Part shown: positions 1 to 8,706 of the stretch, piece after piece | Layout: every line of letters starts with the position of its first letter | Numbering within the stretch: position 1 is the first letter of the stretch | Assembly (NCBI GenBank): GCA_900100895.1 | Contig: FMTX01000008.1 | Span: 1-64,000 of the forward strand | DNA length: 64,000 bases | Direction of reading: 5' to 3' | Origin: Lachnospiraceae bacterium YSD2013 | GTDB taxonomy: Bacteria > Bacillota > Clostridia > Lachnospirales > Lachnospiraceae | The notes under the pieces: generated by a model | Database searches by the model: none | The model's input: the letters and a program-made list of their open reading frames with translations, nothing else | Told to the model about the DNA's origin: nothing | Made by a program: the position numbers and the translations under genes

Positions 1-160
<160 letters not shown>

Positions 161-337
161 AAGTTTTTTCCCTTCAAGAATCGCGTCTAGCTTTTCTTTC
201 CGTTTACTGTCTTTGGGTCGTATTTTTTTATAGTGTGTTCGCTTTCACACTTCTGAATAATCTCAAAGATTTTCAGGGTTGCATTGTTGTTTGATTGTCA
301 AGGTTCTGTGTTGCTCCGTTTTCGTCGCAACGGTGAT

Positions 338-366
338 ATATTAGCACAGGTCGCGACCCTCGTCAA
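338..366 (-). promoter_or_regulatory. rRNA operon promoter P2 (proximal)
   Basis: On the minus strand a -35 TTGACG (361-366) is separated by exactly 17 bp from a -10 TAATAT (338-343), with an extended TGC just before the -10. Transcription would start about 170 bp before the 16S 5' end, leaving a leader typical of Firmicutes rRNA operons. It is the better of the two candidate promoters here. Inference from sequence only. Confidence 0.75.
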
Positions 367-426
367 GAGCATTTTTTAACTTTTTTTATCTTTTTTCAAG
401 ACCACCGTTTCGCGCGGTGGAACTTT

Positions 427-455
427 AATTTATCATTAATTCTATTCCGTGTCAA
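427..455 (-). promoter_or_regulatory. rRNA operon promoter P1 (distal, weaker)
   Basis: On the minus strand a perfect -35 TTGACA (450-455), a 17 bp spacer and a -10 TAAATT (427-432, 4 of 6 matches). It lies 89 bp upstream of the proximal promoter, giving the tandem arrangement common in rRNA operons. The -10 is imperfect, hence moderate confidence. Confidence 0.5.
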
Positions 456-554
456 CGAGTTTTTGGATGTTTTTAAACCTTTTTTTGACCCTCCAATATA
501 ATGGTGTTTCTTCCTATATAATATACAATATATTGATGCATTTCTCCGGCAACA

Positions 555-588
555 AAAAGGGACCCGAATCCCTCAGGATTCGAGCCCC
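555..588 (-). terminator. Rho-independent terminator of the zinc-ribbon/ABC operon
   Basis: An inverted repeat with arms around 559-571 and 576-588 (core CGAATCC/GGATTCG) is followed on the minus strand by a T run (complement of 554-558). It ends the minus-strand operon just past the stop codon at 612 and separates it from the rRNA promoters. The rest of 161-611 holds only the rRNA leader and promoters; no gene was seen there. Confidence 0.8.
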
Positions 589-611
589 CAAATTGCTTCT
601 TTATTTATATC

Positions 612-2501
612 TTAGTAGTAATCTGCAATGCTCTTAAAGTATGCAATACCTTCCTCTACAGTAGCAGCCAAATCTTCATTGGCACCTGCTTCTCTTAAGT
701 TCTTGGCAAGTGTCTCGTCGTCTACCTCTTTGATGATGGCAATCCATGTCATCTCATCACTGAAGTCAAGTTCGAGAGCTGAGTCCTTACCTGCAACATC
801 GAGAGCGGAACCATCCTTAATGTCAACGACAAAACCTACTCTGAATAAGTCTTTCTCACCGTTACCGATAGACATGGTTGCTTCGGTATTCTTCTTGGAT
901 ACGGTTCCTTTATAATAGAAGCCGACATTGGTATCGCCAATGATATCTTTTAATACTTCAAGATCGGATTCGCTGCCTTCGCCAAAGTTTACATTGGTGA
1001 TTGCTACGTCAAAAGAACCTTCACCCTTGGTGTTGATGCTCTTATCAACATTGTTGATTACGATGTCGAATAACTTTTCATCATCGACAACAGCTGTCAA
1101 TTCGGCTGTAACTACATCTGCGCTTTCTTTACCAGTACCGGTAATTGTAAGGTTATCAAAATCTCCTGCTTCGCCTAATCCGTCCATTACAGCTTCAACG
1201 CCGAATCTGCCGCCCTTAGAAGGCTGAAGGTAAGAGAATGTTACCTCTGAATCGTGAATATCCCATCCGTTGATGGTACCTTTGTTGTCTACGTAAATGG
1301 TAATGACTGCCTGAACTTTGTTTTCAAGAGTCTTATCCTGCAATTTAGCAAGTTTTTCTTTGGCTGCGTCGAGAGCGGTCTGAGCCTTGCTCTTAATCTC
1401 TTCATATGAATCAGCCTTGTCGGGAAGGCTTGCTACACTGCTTGCGTCGGAAATTACTTCTTCGTATGCTGAGTAAACTCTGTTCCAAATCTTCTCAAAC
1501 TCTTCATCCTCGAGGAACTCCTCAAGAATGTCGATTTCCATCTGTGTCAAAACTACATCATCCAAATCCATGGTAAGAACAGTAGACTTAGCGGAGATAT
1601 CTTCAACCGAAATGGTCTCGCTTGTTCTCTTTACGTCCTTAACATTGCTAAAAATTGCCTTAAGATACTTCTTGCTGATACTCTGAAGCTCGGGCTTGGT
1701 GGGAAGTTCTTTGTAAATTGCCTTGCTCATGTCGGTAATCTTAACGATTTCATCCATGACATCCTGCGGAACTTCCATATGTAATGCTTTGCCACACAAT
1801 TCGGGAATTGTAATATATAAGTTTCCGTCTTTCATAAGATTTACGGAAGCAGAGATTACATCCACATCATTGGCACCAAGCTTAACTCTTACTTCCTTGT
1901 CACCTTCAAAAGAATTTACTCCGTATTCAATAGAAGCTTTCTTAACCCAGGTAACCCACTCGGCTTCGGGACTAAGATCTGAAGCATATTCGCCGATGTA
2001 ATTTGAAAACTCATCGCCGAGAGCAATTTCGAACTTGATGTTGGAATCAATATTATCGGGATCGCCGTAATTCTTGATGTATTCGTCGTAAACGGTAAGT
2101 CCGTCATCGATGTTCTTACCGAAGTTGTCCTGCAATACATAAGCTAAATACTTTTCGGGCGAAAGAAAGGTCTTTCTGAACCAGTTTCCTCCGACCTTGG
2201 TGCAACATACAGCTACTGCCGCAATTACCACCAATGCTACGACTGCTGCCGTAATTCCTACCCAAACGGGCTTTTTCTTTTTCACGGGTTCTTCCGGAAT
2301 AGGGCTGAAAGCATTATTTGACTCAGCAAAAGAAGCTTCCCCGACTGCCGTTGCTGCATTAACAGTTTCTTCAACCGCTGTAGCGACAACCTCTTCATTT
2401 GCTACGGGAGTCTCATTTACTTCCGCTTCAACCGGTGCACCGCACATTTCGCAAAACTTAGCGCCATCGCTAACTTCTGCCCCACATTTTCTGCACTTCA
2501 T
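612..2501 (-). CDS. Zinc-ribbon protein with one transmembrane helix and a large extracytoplasmic region
   Basis: A 629-residue protein. Residues 1-24 form a zinc ribbon with Cys3, Cys6, Cys17 and Cys20 (CxxC...CxxC). An acidic/Ala-rich linker, a KKKK stop and one hydrophobic helix at about residues 79-100 follow. The remaining ~520 residues are predicted to lie outside the membrane, with no motif I recognise. The start at 2501 is chosen because it has a strong SD (GGAGG, 8 nt away) and puts the zinc ribbon at the N-terminus. An upstream ATG at 2570 overlaps the preceding stop codon as ATGA and is the alternative. It is the last gene of an operon with an ABC exporter (ATPase plus two permeases), so it may be a partner or sensor for that transporter. 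Function unknown. Confidence 0.85.
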   Translation of the reverse strand: MKCRKCGAEVSDGAKFCEMCGAPVEAEVNETPVANEEVVATAVEETVNAATAVGEASFAESNNAFSPIPEEPVKKKKPVWVGITAAVVALVVIAAVAVCCTKVGGNWFRKTFLSPEKYLAYVLQDNFGKNIDDGLTVYDEYIKNYGDPDNIDSNIKFEIALGDEFSNYIGEYASDLSPEAEWVTWVKKASIEYGVNSFEGDKEVRVKLGANDVDVISASVNLMKDGNLYITIPELCGKALHMEVPQDVMDEIVKITDMSKAIYKELPTKPELQSISKKYLKAIFSNVKDVKRTSETISVEDISAKSTVLTMDLDDVVLTQMEIDILEEFLEDEEFEKIWNRVYSAYEEVISDASSVASLPDKADSYEEIKSKAQTALDAAKEKLAKLQDKTLENKVQAVITIYVDNKGTINGWDIHDSEVTFSYLQPSKGGRFGVEAVMDGLGEAGDFDNLTITGTGKESADVVTAELTAVVDDEKLFDIVINNVDKSINTKGEGSFDVAITNVNFGEGSESDLEVLKDIIGDTNVGFYYKGTVSKKNTEATMSIGNGEKDLFRVGFVVDIKDGSALDVAGKDSALELDFSDEMTWIAIIKEVDDETLAKNLREAGANEDLAATVEEGIAYFKSIADYY

Positions 2502-2566
2502 ACATTTTCCTCCAGTATATGCTTTGAAATTTCCCCAATCCATATTAATCGGCTTAGCCGGATTAA

Positions 2567-3682
2567 TCATAACTTGATTTGTTTGATCCTATAAATAACC
2601 TCAAGTACCACCACTTCGCACAGACAATAAAGACACATCCGCACAAGCCAGTAACTGTCATATGTACTCATTAAATAGTAAAAGCTCGGAACCAGTGACT
2701 GCACCGCTCTCAAACCCTTGATATCTATAAACACCGGTGAGAGCACAATCGACATAATCACCACAAGCGGCATTACCACGCCCATCGTCTTGACGCTTCC
2801 GAAGATCATCCGCACTATCATGCTGAAAAGAATAAGCGCCACGCAATATACTGCCATATTCACTGCTTCACTGACAATTCCGACGTTCATCCCCGAAAGG
2901 ACTAATGCAAGTAATACTAACACCGCAGAATTAACCATCACTACCGAGTAGTAACCCAAAGCCCTTAGATTCTTGAACTTTGAATGCCAGTATATAAATA
3001 ACCCGTTCTCCGTATCTTCCATATAAAAGATACTCGCCGCAAAAGAAGTAATCAAAAGCAGTATCGCCAGCAATCCTCTTACCGGCATAAGCAAATAGCT
3101 TTCTTCTGCCGCAGAATTCTCACCCAGTCTTGAGTAAGAAAAAATCGAATTGCCGGGCGCTTTATCGTAAAACGTTTTTACAAATTCGTCAAGTCCACCC
3201 TTATCTTCGAAGAGCTTGCCCGCACTTATTTCAAACACTCCGGGAGCGTAAATCTTAAATGCCTTGCTCTCCAAAAGCTCCTGCATAAAAAGATGGGTAA
3301 CTCCCTGCTCACGTTCGTAAACCGTTATCGTTGACTTAGGCTGTCTGCCTGCTGCCAGACGTTCAAAAGTCTCATCTATATCGGCCGGAATAATCCATGC
3401 CTCATCAAGCTTCGCGCTTGTTACATCCTTAATTGCTTCATCCCGGGATGCATACTCGGTAAAAGAAATCTCCTCTCTCACCGCCCTAAGCTCATCCATG
3501 AGGGATCTTGCGGCCACGGCATCCTTATCTTCTGCGTAAATGCCTATCCGCATCACATGACTATCCGACCCGGCCGCTACCTTAAAAAGCATCACCGCTA
3601 TCGGTATCATCAAGAGCAATATAACATAGGTCGCTTGCTTATATAATCGTTTGTTCAGCAAATTAAACCGTCTTATACTCAT
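2567..3682 (-). CDS. ABC-2 type transporter permease (second permease of the operon)
   Basis: A 371-residue membrane protein with one N-terminal helix (about residues 18-36), a ~150-residue soluble loop and about five C-terminal hydrophobic helices. This is the topology of ABC-2 family (YhgE/LinM-like) permeases. The SD AGGA lies close to the ATG. It starts 7 bp after the stop of the first permease, and its own stop overlaps a possible upstream start of the zinc-ribbon gene, so the genes are probably co-transcribed and coupled. It should form a heterodimer with the 3690-4931 product and be powered by the 4940-5608 ATPase. The substrate cannot be read from sequence. Export of a peptide, lipid or drug are all possible. 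Confidence 0.82.
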   Translation of the reverse strand: MSIRRFNLLNKRLYKQATYVILLLMIPIAVMLFKVAAGSDSHVMRIGIYAEDKDAVAARSLMDELRAVREEISFTEYASRDEAIKDVTSAKLDEAWIIPADIDETFERLAAGRQPKSTITVYEREQGVTHLFMQELLESKAFKIYAPGVFEISAGKLFEDKGGLDEFVKTFYDKAPGNSIFSYSRLGENSAAEESYLLMPVRGLLAILLLITSFAASIFYMEDTENGLFIYWHSKFKNLRALGYYSVVMVNSAVLVLLALVLSGMNVGIVSEAVNMAVYCVALILFSMIVRMIFGSVKTMGVVMPLVVIMSIVLSPVFIDIKGLRAVQSLVPSFYYLMSTYDSYWLVRMCLYCLCEVVVLEVIYRIKQIKL

Positions 3683-3689
3683 TTTTTTC

Positions 3690-4931
3690 CTATTTATTTA
3701 TCTTTTTAGTTCTTACCAAACACAAAACAACAAAAATCGCTACAACATATCCCATAAGCCAAAGCGTTGCCGACTCGCGTCCTTTCATCGTAAGGAAGCT
3801 TGAAAGAAACGTCATTGCAACACCCGTCGGAAGCAGACTTCCAACCTTGCTGATACTCTCGGGGAAGAACGACGCCGGATACAAATATCCCGAAATATAG
3901 GCGCACGACAATATTATGGTAAAAGAAAAAATAACCTTATTAACCGTACCCTCAAGCACCTCGAATATCAAAAGTTCAAACATACAGATAAGCACCATCG
4001 CCACAAGCACATTACCGTAGAACTTAAATAGGAATACATTCTCTGTAGTAAAGAATTCCGGTATCTCGAGTAACTTAGCCTTAAGCATCTTGAATATCGG
4101 CACCATCAAAATCGTAACGCACACCACATTACACAGAAAATACGCCACGAAATCTGCCGCAATCTGTCCCGGCACAGCTATTCCCTTTGAATGTGCAAGC
4201 TTATCGAGCGTCATGTTCTTTTTAATAAAGAAAGAAATGCCCGCAAAAGAAAGTACACTCATCAAAAACAAGGTCAGTCCCGTGAAATAGTAACCATACG
4301 TCGAAAGCCCGTTACTGATACCAAGCGTCTTAACCGTCACAAGGTTACCGCGACCAAGAAGCGTGCTCATGTAAGACATAAACAACTTGTCGACGGCTTC
4401 ATTCTGCATCTCTGCCGAAGCGCCCTTGTAATCGAGATAATCATAAAGCGACAAAATTCCCGCTTCCGAATAAACTATGTAATCGGAAATAATTCCGGTA
4501 ATCTCATCCATGAACACTCCGGTCACACCTCTGCTGCCGGCCGCAGTGTAATACTTAATGCTTAAATCATTGGACAAATAGTTAATGGAATCATAGAATC
4601 CGGCGGGAATCTCGCAAAGTGCCGAAAGCGTTCCGTCATACAAATCGCTCTTGGCTTCCTCGAAGTCCGTGTACTTAACGAGTTCCATCATGTACTTCGA
4701 ATCATCGAACGACTCAAGGAGGAAAATTCCCATATCGATAAAGGACTCCTCTTCCTTGCCCATGATCCCGATTCTGTATTTTATTTTACCCGCTTCGTAG
4801 TCGCTTCCCGTAATCAGCGTCTTACCGACAAAGAACGTTACTCCAAAAAACAGCACCGAAAGACAAAGCATTTCGGGAAGAAGCTTCTTTATTCTTTTTA
4901 ACTGAGCTAAAAAATATCTTCCGTACTTCAT
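3690..4931 (-). CDS. ABC-2 type transporter permease (first permease of the operon)
   Basis: A 413-residue protein. It has an N-terminal helix (about residues 17-40), an extracytoplasmic loop of ~170 residues and a C-terminal bundle of about six hydrophobic helices with a short basic end (VRTKKINK). This matches ABC-2 membrane permeases. The ATG at 4931 is preferred over a TTG at 4934 because GAGG sits 5 nt upstream. It lies 8 bp after the ATPase gene and 7 bp before a similar permease, so the three genes form one exporter. Sequence similarity between the two permeases is limited, so they are paired rather than recent duplicates. Confidence 0.82.
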   Translation of the reverse strand: MKYGRYFLAQLKRIKKLLPEMLCLSVLFFGVTFFVGKTLITGSDYEAGKIKYRIGIMGKEEESFIDMGIFLLESFDDSKYMMELVKYTDFEEAKSDLYDGTLSALCEIPAGFYDSINYLSNDLSIKYYTAAGSRGVTGVFMDEITGIISDYIVYSEAGILSLYDYLDYKGASAEMQNEAVDKLFMSYMSTLLGRGNLVTVKTLGISNGLSTYGYYFTGLTLFLMSVLSFAGISFFIKKNMTLDKLAHSKGIAVPGQIAADFVAYFLCNVVCVTILMVPIFKMLKAKLLEIPEFFTTENVFLFKFYGNVLVAMVLICMFELLIFEVLEGTVNKVIFSFTIILSCAYISGYLYPASFFPESISKVGSLLPTGVAMTFLSSFLTMKGRESATLWLMGYVVAIFVVLCLVRTKKINK

Positions 4932-4939
4932 CAAGTCCT

Positions 4940-5608
4940 CTAAAAGCTGTCCACAAGATTCTTAATCGAACCGTCGTAGACGTATTTATTCATTTCTTTG
5001 TCCTTAAGTAAATAAAGAGCATCACAATTCTCGATTTCTTTCTCATCGTGAGTTGCAAGCACTACGATTCCGCCACGCTTCTTAAATGCATCGAGGTAAT
5101 CATTGATTATTCCCTTGCACTCAAGGTCGAGCGAAGCCGTCGGCTCATCAAGAATCAGCACTCGGGGATCTGCATAAATTGCACATCCTATGGAAAGACG
5201 TTTCTTCATACCGCCCGACATCTTACGAACGTTTACTTTCAAAAACCGATCTATTCCAAGTGTCTTAAGGAAGCCCTCCGATAATTCTTTCTTCAAAGCC
5301 TTATCGGAATACCACATGCGAAGATTATCGCGAGCACTAAGTTCACTTATAAGCGGCGTCTCCTGCGGAATGTATGCGCAGACTTTATTACGAAGATCCT
5401 TATCCGCGAGCAAATCTCTTCCCTCATACAGGAACTTTCCGCCGTCAGCCTTATTCACGCCCGCAAGAATCGAAAGCAGCGTCGACTTACCGATTCCGTT
5501 CTTGCCGACAATGCCGACCTGCATACCCGACTCCGCCTCAAAAGAAACCGAGCTTAGCACTTCTTTATTTCTGTATTTCTTGGATATATTCTCTACGCTT
5601 ATCTTCAT
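4940..5608 (-). CDS. ABC transporter ATP-binding protein
   Basis: A 222-residue nucleotide-binding domain, the usual length for a stand-alone exporter ATPase. Visible motifs are Walker A GKNGIGKST (35-43), Q-loop PQE (81-83), signature SGGMKKR (131-137), Walker B LILDEP (151-156) and the switch His in ATHDE (about 187). It is the first gene of a four-gene minus-strand operon with two ABC-2 permeases and a zinc-ribbon membrane protein. It energises transport by the two permeases. CcmA/DrrA-type family assignment is clear. The substrate is unknown. Confidence 0.92.
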   Translation of the reverse strand: MKISVENISKKYRNKEVLSSVSFEAESGMQVGIVGKNGIGKSTLLSILAGVNKADGGKFLYEGRDLLADKDLRNKVCAYIPQETPLISELSARDNLRMWYSDKALKKELSEGFLKTLGIDRFLKVNVRKMSGGMKKRLSIGCAIYADPRVLILDEPTASLDLECKGIINDYLDAFKKRGGIVVLATHDEKEIENCDALYLLKDKEMNKYVYDGSIKNLVDSF

Positions 5609-5678
5609 AATCGACTTATCCTTTTTGAATCAAACTGTGTTGATTTTAACATTACTGTCATTTTTCGTCAATTTGGGC

Positions 5679-5710
5679 AAAAGAAAAGGACCGGAATCAC
5701 TTCCGATCCT
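5679..5710 (-). terminator. Terminator downstream of tRNA-Ser
   Basis: Near-perfect arms 5687-5696 and 5701-5710 (AGGACCGGAA/TTCCGATCCT, one mismatch) with a 4-nt loop, followed on the minus strand by a T-rich tract. It begins 5 nt after the tRNA 3' end. Confidence 0.8.
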
Positions 5711-5714
5711 AAAG

Positions 5715-5802
5715 CGGAGAAGGAGGGATTTGAACCCTCGCGCCGGTTGCCCGACCTACACCCTTAGCAGGGGCGCCTCTTCGGCCTCTTGAGTACTTCT
5801 CC
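5715..5802 (-). tRNA. tRNA-Ser (anticodon GCT)
   Basis: An 88-nt class II tRNA on the minus strand. It has a 7 bp acceptor stem GGAGAAG/CTTCTCC with discriminator G, an anticodon loop CTGCTAA with anticodon GCT (reads AGC/AGU), a long variable arm (GTAGGTCGGGCAACCGGCGC region) and a T loop with GTTCAAAT. CCA is not encoded, so it is added after transcription. It has its own consensus promoter and terminator. Confidence 0.96.
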
Positions 5803-5855
5803 AAAGTCCGAACTTTCTCGTTCTGTATGTACTTACGTTTCACAACGCAAGGTTT

Positions 5856-5884
5856 ATTATAATAAAGGGGATTATGTTTGTCAA
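5856..5884 (-). promoter_or_regulatory. Consensus sigma-A promoter of tRNA-Ser
   Basis: Perfect -35 TTGACA (5879-5884), 17 bp spacer and perfect -10 TATAAT (5856-5861) on the minus strand, about 54 bp upstream of the tRNA 5' end. This is as close to consensus as the window offers, as expected for a stable RNA gene. Confidence 0.9.
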
Positions 5885-5931
5885 CAAAAATCCCCTTGTT
5901 TTTGCTTCTCTACATTGTAGTTTTCTTCTAT

Positions 5932-6465
5932 TTAACCTTCGCCCGAAAATGTTCCTTTCTTTAATAGGGCATTCAATAATTGCAACCCATCACTTGTATC
6001 AATCTTCCCCCTTACAAGAAATGGAGGATATTTCATAGGAATAACCGAGAATAGAATTAGATAAATGTTATAATTTCTTAAAAACGTCGCCGCTTCTTCA
6101 TAAGTATAAATAGATAAGCCACTATTATTCCCACGAAACGTCATAACTAGTAGTTGCAATATGAAAAGCAATACTAGTGAAAAAACCGGGCCTCCTATAG
6201 TTGTTAAGATATCATCCCTCTTCCTCTTGGGAAATGAATCGTCACTTATGCAAAAGAAACCGAGCAATGGAATCAAATGAATTTGCATTTTCTTAACACT
6301 AATAAATCTCCTCCCCGTTCCTATCACTATGTTCCATTTAGCGCTTTTAGTACAAATTTTGTAACCTGCTAAGTGTCCTATCTCATGAAAAGCTATTGAA
6401 ACGATCGCACCACCCCATATTATTATGACCTTAACTATTATACTAATTATCTTTTCATTAGCCAT
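5932..6465 (-). CDS. M50 (site-2 protease-like) membrane metalloprotease, orphan
   Basis: A 177-residue hydrophobic protein. It carries the zinc motif HEIGH at residues 27-31 inside the first membrane segment, a GGP turn (91-93) in a second segment, and a third-ligand motif SDG with Asp159. These are the three hallmarks of M50 intramembrane proteases. Its length is short, with no PDZ or CBS domain, so it is a minimal version. The SD is AGGGGA. The gene is visibly more AT-rich than its neighbours and sits next to tRNA-Ser, a common insertion point, so recent acquisition is possible. The substrate is unknown. Other readings are a peptide-processing enzyme or an inactive relative. Confidence 0.8.
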   Translation of the reverse strand: MANEKIISIIVKVIIIWGGAIVSIAFHEIGHLAGYKICTKSAKWNIVIGTGRRFISVKKMQIHLIPLLGFFCISDDSFPKRKRDDILTTIGGPVFSLVLLFILQLLVMTFRGNNSGLSIYTYEEAATFLRNYNIYLILFSVIPMKYPPFLVRGKIDTSDGLQLLNALLKKGTFSGEG

Positions 6466-6533
6466 AATTATTATCCCCTATACATTGCTAAGGCTATGAG
6501 ACAATCTAATAACCTTCATACTCAATATTACCC

Positions 6534-7238
6534 TTATGAATTCGCAGCTATGGTTTCCTCGATTCGATGCTTAACTTCTGCCGCAATTTCCTGAGTACTC
6601 ATGTCCTTATACTCATCGTAATACATTGGTTTAAGATAGAATGCTTTGACCGTTACTTTCTTAATCGAATTCTCGTCAAAAGGAACGAAACAATCCATAA
6701 GCGCAACCGGAACTATAGGTGCCTTGGCCTTAACTGCGCACTTGAAACTGCCCGCTTTCATCTCGTTCATCTTGTTACCCATCTTACTGCGGGTACCCTC
6801 GGCAAAGATAAGGAAGTTCTCGCCTTCCTCAATTCGTCTTGTCATTTCTTTGATGATTTCCATGGACTGTCTCAAATCGTGTCTGTCCATAAGAAGTGAA
6901 TGAAGCGCCGCAACGCATTGCTTTAACAGCGGTACATTCTTAATTTCTTTTTTGGCCACGAATGCAAAGGGTCTGGGGCAGGAATCAAGGAACACAAGCA
7001 CATCGTACATTCCCTGATGGTTCGGAAAAAGAACAAATCCATCTTTCTCAGGCAGATTCTCTACTCCGTGAACATCTACTATTACCCGTCCGTGAATATT
7101 TGCTTTCTTGGCGCGTTTCTGTATATAAGCGTATGCTTTCTCGCGCTCCCAATTCTTACTCTTACCGAATATAGCCAGTCTGATAAGATATATGGGAAAT
7201 ACGAAAATGACGCTTAGAATCATTAAAGCAATTCTCAT
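6534..7238 (-). CDS. plsC: 1-acyl-sn-glycerol-3-phosphate acyltransferase family protein
   Basis: A 234-residue PlsC-type enzyme that would transfer an acyl group to lysophosphatidic acid at the membrane in phospholipid synthesis. An N-terminal hydrophobic segment (about 3-22) is followed by the catalytic HX4D motif NHQGMYD (His74, Asp79) and the glycerol-phosphate binding motif AEGTRS (146-151). The ATG at 7238 is chosen over one 63 nt upstream because it has GGGAG/AGGA spacing and starts at the membrane anchor. It follows the fumarase beta gene by 4 bp, so it is probably co-transcribed with it. That pairing has no obvious metabolic logic. Confidence 0.9.
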   Translation of the reverse strand: MRIALMILSVIFVFPIYLIRLAIFGKSKNWEREKAYAYIQKRAKKANIHGRVIVDVHGVENLPEKDGFVLFPNHQGMYDVLVFLDSCPRPFAFVAKKEIKNVPLLKQCVAALHSLLMDRHDLRQSMEIIKEMTRRIEEGENFLIFAEGTRSKMGNKMNEMKAGSFKCAVKAKAPIVPVALMDCFVPFDENSIKKVTVKAFYLKPMYYDEYKDMSTQEIAAEVKHRIEETIAANS

Positions 7239-7242
7239 AATC

Positions 7243-7794
7243 CTACTCCCTGTTATATTGTTCCTGTGCCATATCGTATAAATTGGCACCGGTCTTATCA
7301 ATAACCACTATTACGGGGAAGTTTTCAACTTCAAGCTTTCTGATGGCTTCGGTTCCGAGATCGTCATAAGCCACAACTTCCGAAGAAACTATAGCCTTAG
7401 AAAGCAAAGCGCCCGCTCCGCCTACGGCTGCAAAATAAACCGCACCGTTACGCACAATCGCATCTCTTACTGCATCACTTCTGCGACCCTTGCCAATCAT
7501 TCCTTTAAGACCAAGGTCCAAAAGTCTCGGCGCGTACTTGTCCATTCTGCTTGCGGTAGTGGGACCTGCCGAACCGATGGGACGACCTTCTCTTGCGGGA
7601 CTCGGTCCCATATAGTAAATCGTCTGTCCCTTAATATCTACGGGAAGCGCCACTCCGTTATTCAACGCCTCATCCATTCTCTTATGAGCCGCATCTCTTG
7701 CGGTATAAATGGTGCCGGTAAGATATACGTAATCGCCGGCCTTCAAATCATTGATGATTTCCTCTGTAAGGGGAAGTGAAATTTTCTTTTTCAT
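7243..7794 (-). CDS. Class I (Fe-S) fumarate hydratase, beta (C-terminal) subunit
   Basis: A 183-residue protein of the Fe-S hydro-lyase beta family. It carries the conserved stretch with YMGPSPA, GRPIGSAGPTTASRMD and GMIGKGRRS that forms the substrate pocket. It pairs with the 7804-8646 alpha subunit, which carries the 4Fe-4S cysteines, to interconvert fumarate and malate. Split subunits are usual in anaerobes. The genes are separated by 9 bp with an SD between. L-tartrate dehydratase is the close alternative; the sequence alone does not fully separate the two, but no tartrate genes are nearby. Confidence 0.9.
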   Translation of the reverse strand: MKKKISLPLTEEIINDLKAGDYVYLTGTIYTARDAAHKRMDEALNNGVALPVDIKGQTIYYMGPSPAREGRPIGSAGPTTASRMDKYAPRLLDLGLKGMIGKGRRSDAVRDAIVRNGAVYFAAVGGAGALLSKAIVSSEVVAYDDLGTEAIRKLEVENFPVIVVIDKTGANLYDMAQEQYNRE

Positions 7795-7803
7795 AGCCCC
7801 CTC

Positions 7804-8646
7804 CTATATAGTCACGCTCACGTGTCTGTTCACGTGGCAGCAGATATTAACGGCAACAGGCAATCCCGCAATATGTGTGGGATATGTAAGAACGTTAACG
7901 GCAAAAGCAGTCTGCGTGCCGCCGAGTCCGCCCGGGCCGATACCCGTTTTATTGATACGTCTTAACAATTCTTCTTCAAGCGCTTTCACATAAGGAATCT
8001 CGGAATGTTCTCCCGCGGGACGAAGCAACGCTTTCTTGGCAAGAAGCGCACACTTTTCAAAAGTTCCGCCGATACCGACACCTATAACCATTGGCGGGCA
8101 GGCATTGGGACCCGCATCCTTAACAGCCGAGAGCACAGCATTCTTCACTCCCTCAATTCCGTCGGCGGGCTTAAGCATATAAACCTTGCTCATGTTCTCG
8201 CTTCCGAAACCCTTCGGCGCAAGTGTAATCTCCACCGAATCGCCGGGCACGATATTGTAATGAATAACCGCGGGAGTATTGTCCTTAGTATTCACTCTCT
8301 CAATAGGATCGCTTACGACAGACTTTCTTAAGAAGCCGTCCACATATCCGCGACGCACGCCTTCGTTAATGGCATCTTCAAGATTACCGCCCACAAAGTG
8401 CACTTCCTGACCGACATTCACAAACACCACAGCCATTCCGGTATCCTGACAAATCGGAATCATATCGCTTGCGGCAATATCAAGATTCTCCTTAAGAGAA
8501 CCGAGCACCATCTTACCAAGCTCCGACTCTTCCGCCTCGCAAGCACTGTTAAGCGCACACGTCATATCCGGCGAAAGAAAGTGATTGGCCTTAATGCACA
8601 GTTCTTTAATATTATCCGTAACTACACTTACATTTATCTCTCTCAT
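7804..8646 (-). CDS. Class I (Fe-S) fumarate hydratase, alpha (N-terminal) subunit
   Basis: A 280-residue protein with the three cysteine regions that bind the 4Fe-4S cluster: PICQDTG, NACPPMVIGVGIGG and NICCHVNRH near the C-terminus. Length matches the family's alpha subunit. It acts with the downstream beta subunit in the cytoplasm as an oxygen-sensitive fumarase, typical of strict anaerobes. It is the first gene of the set alpha-beta-plsC. I saw no convincing promoter in the 60 bp upstream, which separates it from the MATE transporter gene. Confidence 0.93.
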   Translation of the reverse strand: MREINVSVVTDNIKELCIKANHFLSPDMTCALNSACEAEESELGKMVLGSLKENLDIAASDMIPICQDTGMAVVFVNVGQEVHFVGGNLEDAINEGVRRGYVDGFLRKSVVSDPIERVNTKDNTPAVIHYNIVPGDSVEITLAPKGFGSENMSKVYMLKPADGIEGVKNAVLSAVKDAGPNACPPMVIGVGIGGTFEKCALLAKKALLRPAGEHSEIPYVKALEEELLRRINKTGIGPGGLGGTQTAFAVNVLTYPTHIAGLPVAVNICCHVNRHVSVTI

Positions 8647-8706
8647 AATGTTCCTCTCGTGAAAACGTTTATATGAGTAATAAAACTTATTTCGTTAATT
8701 ATATAC

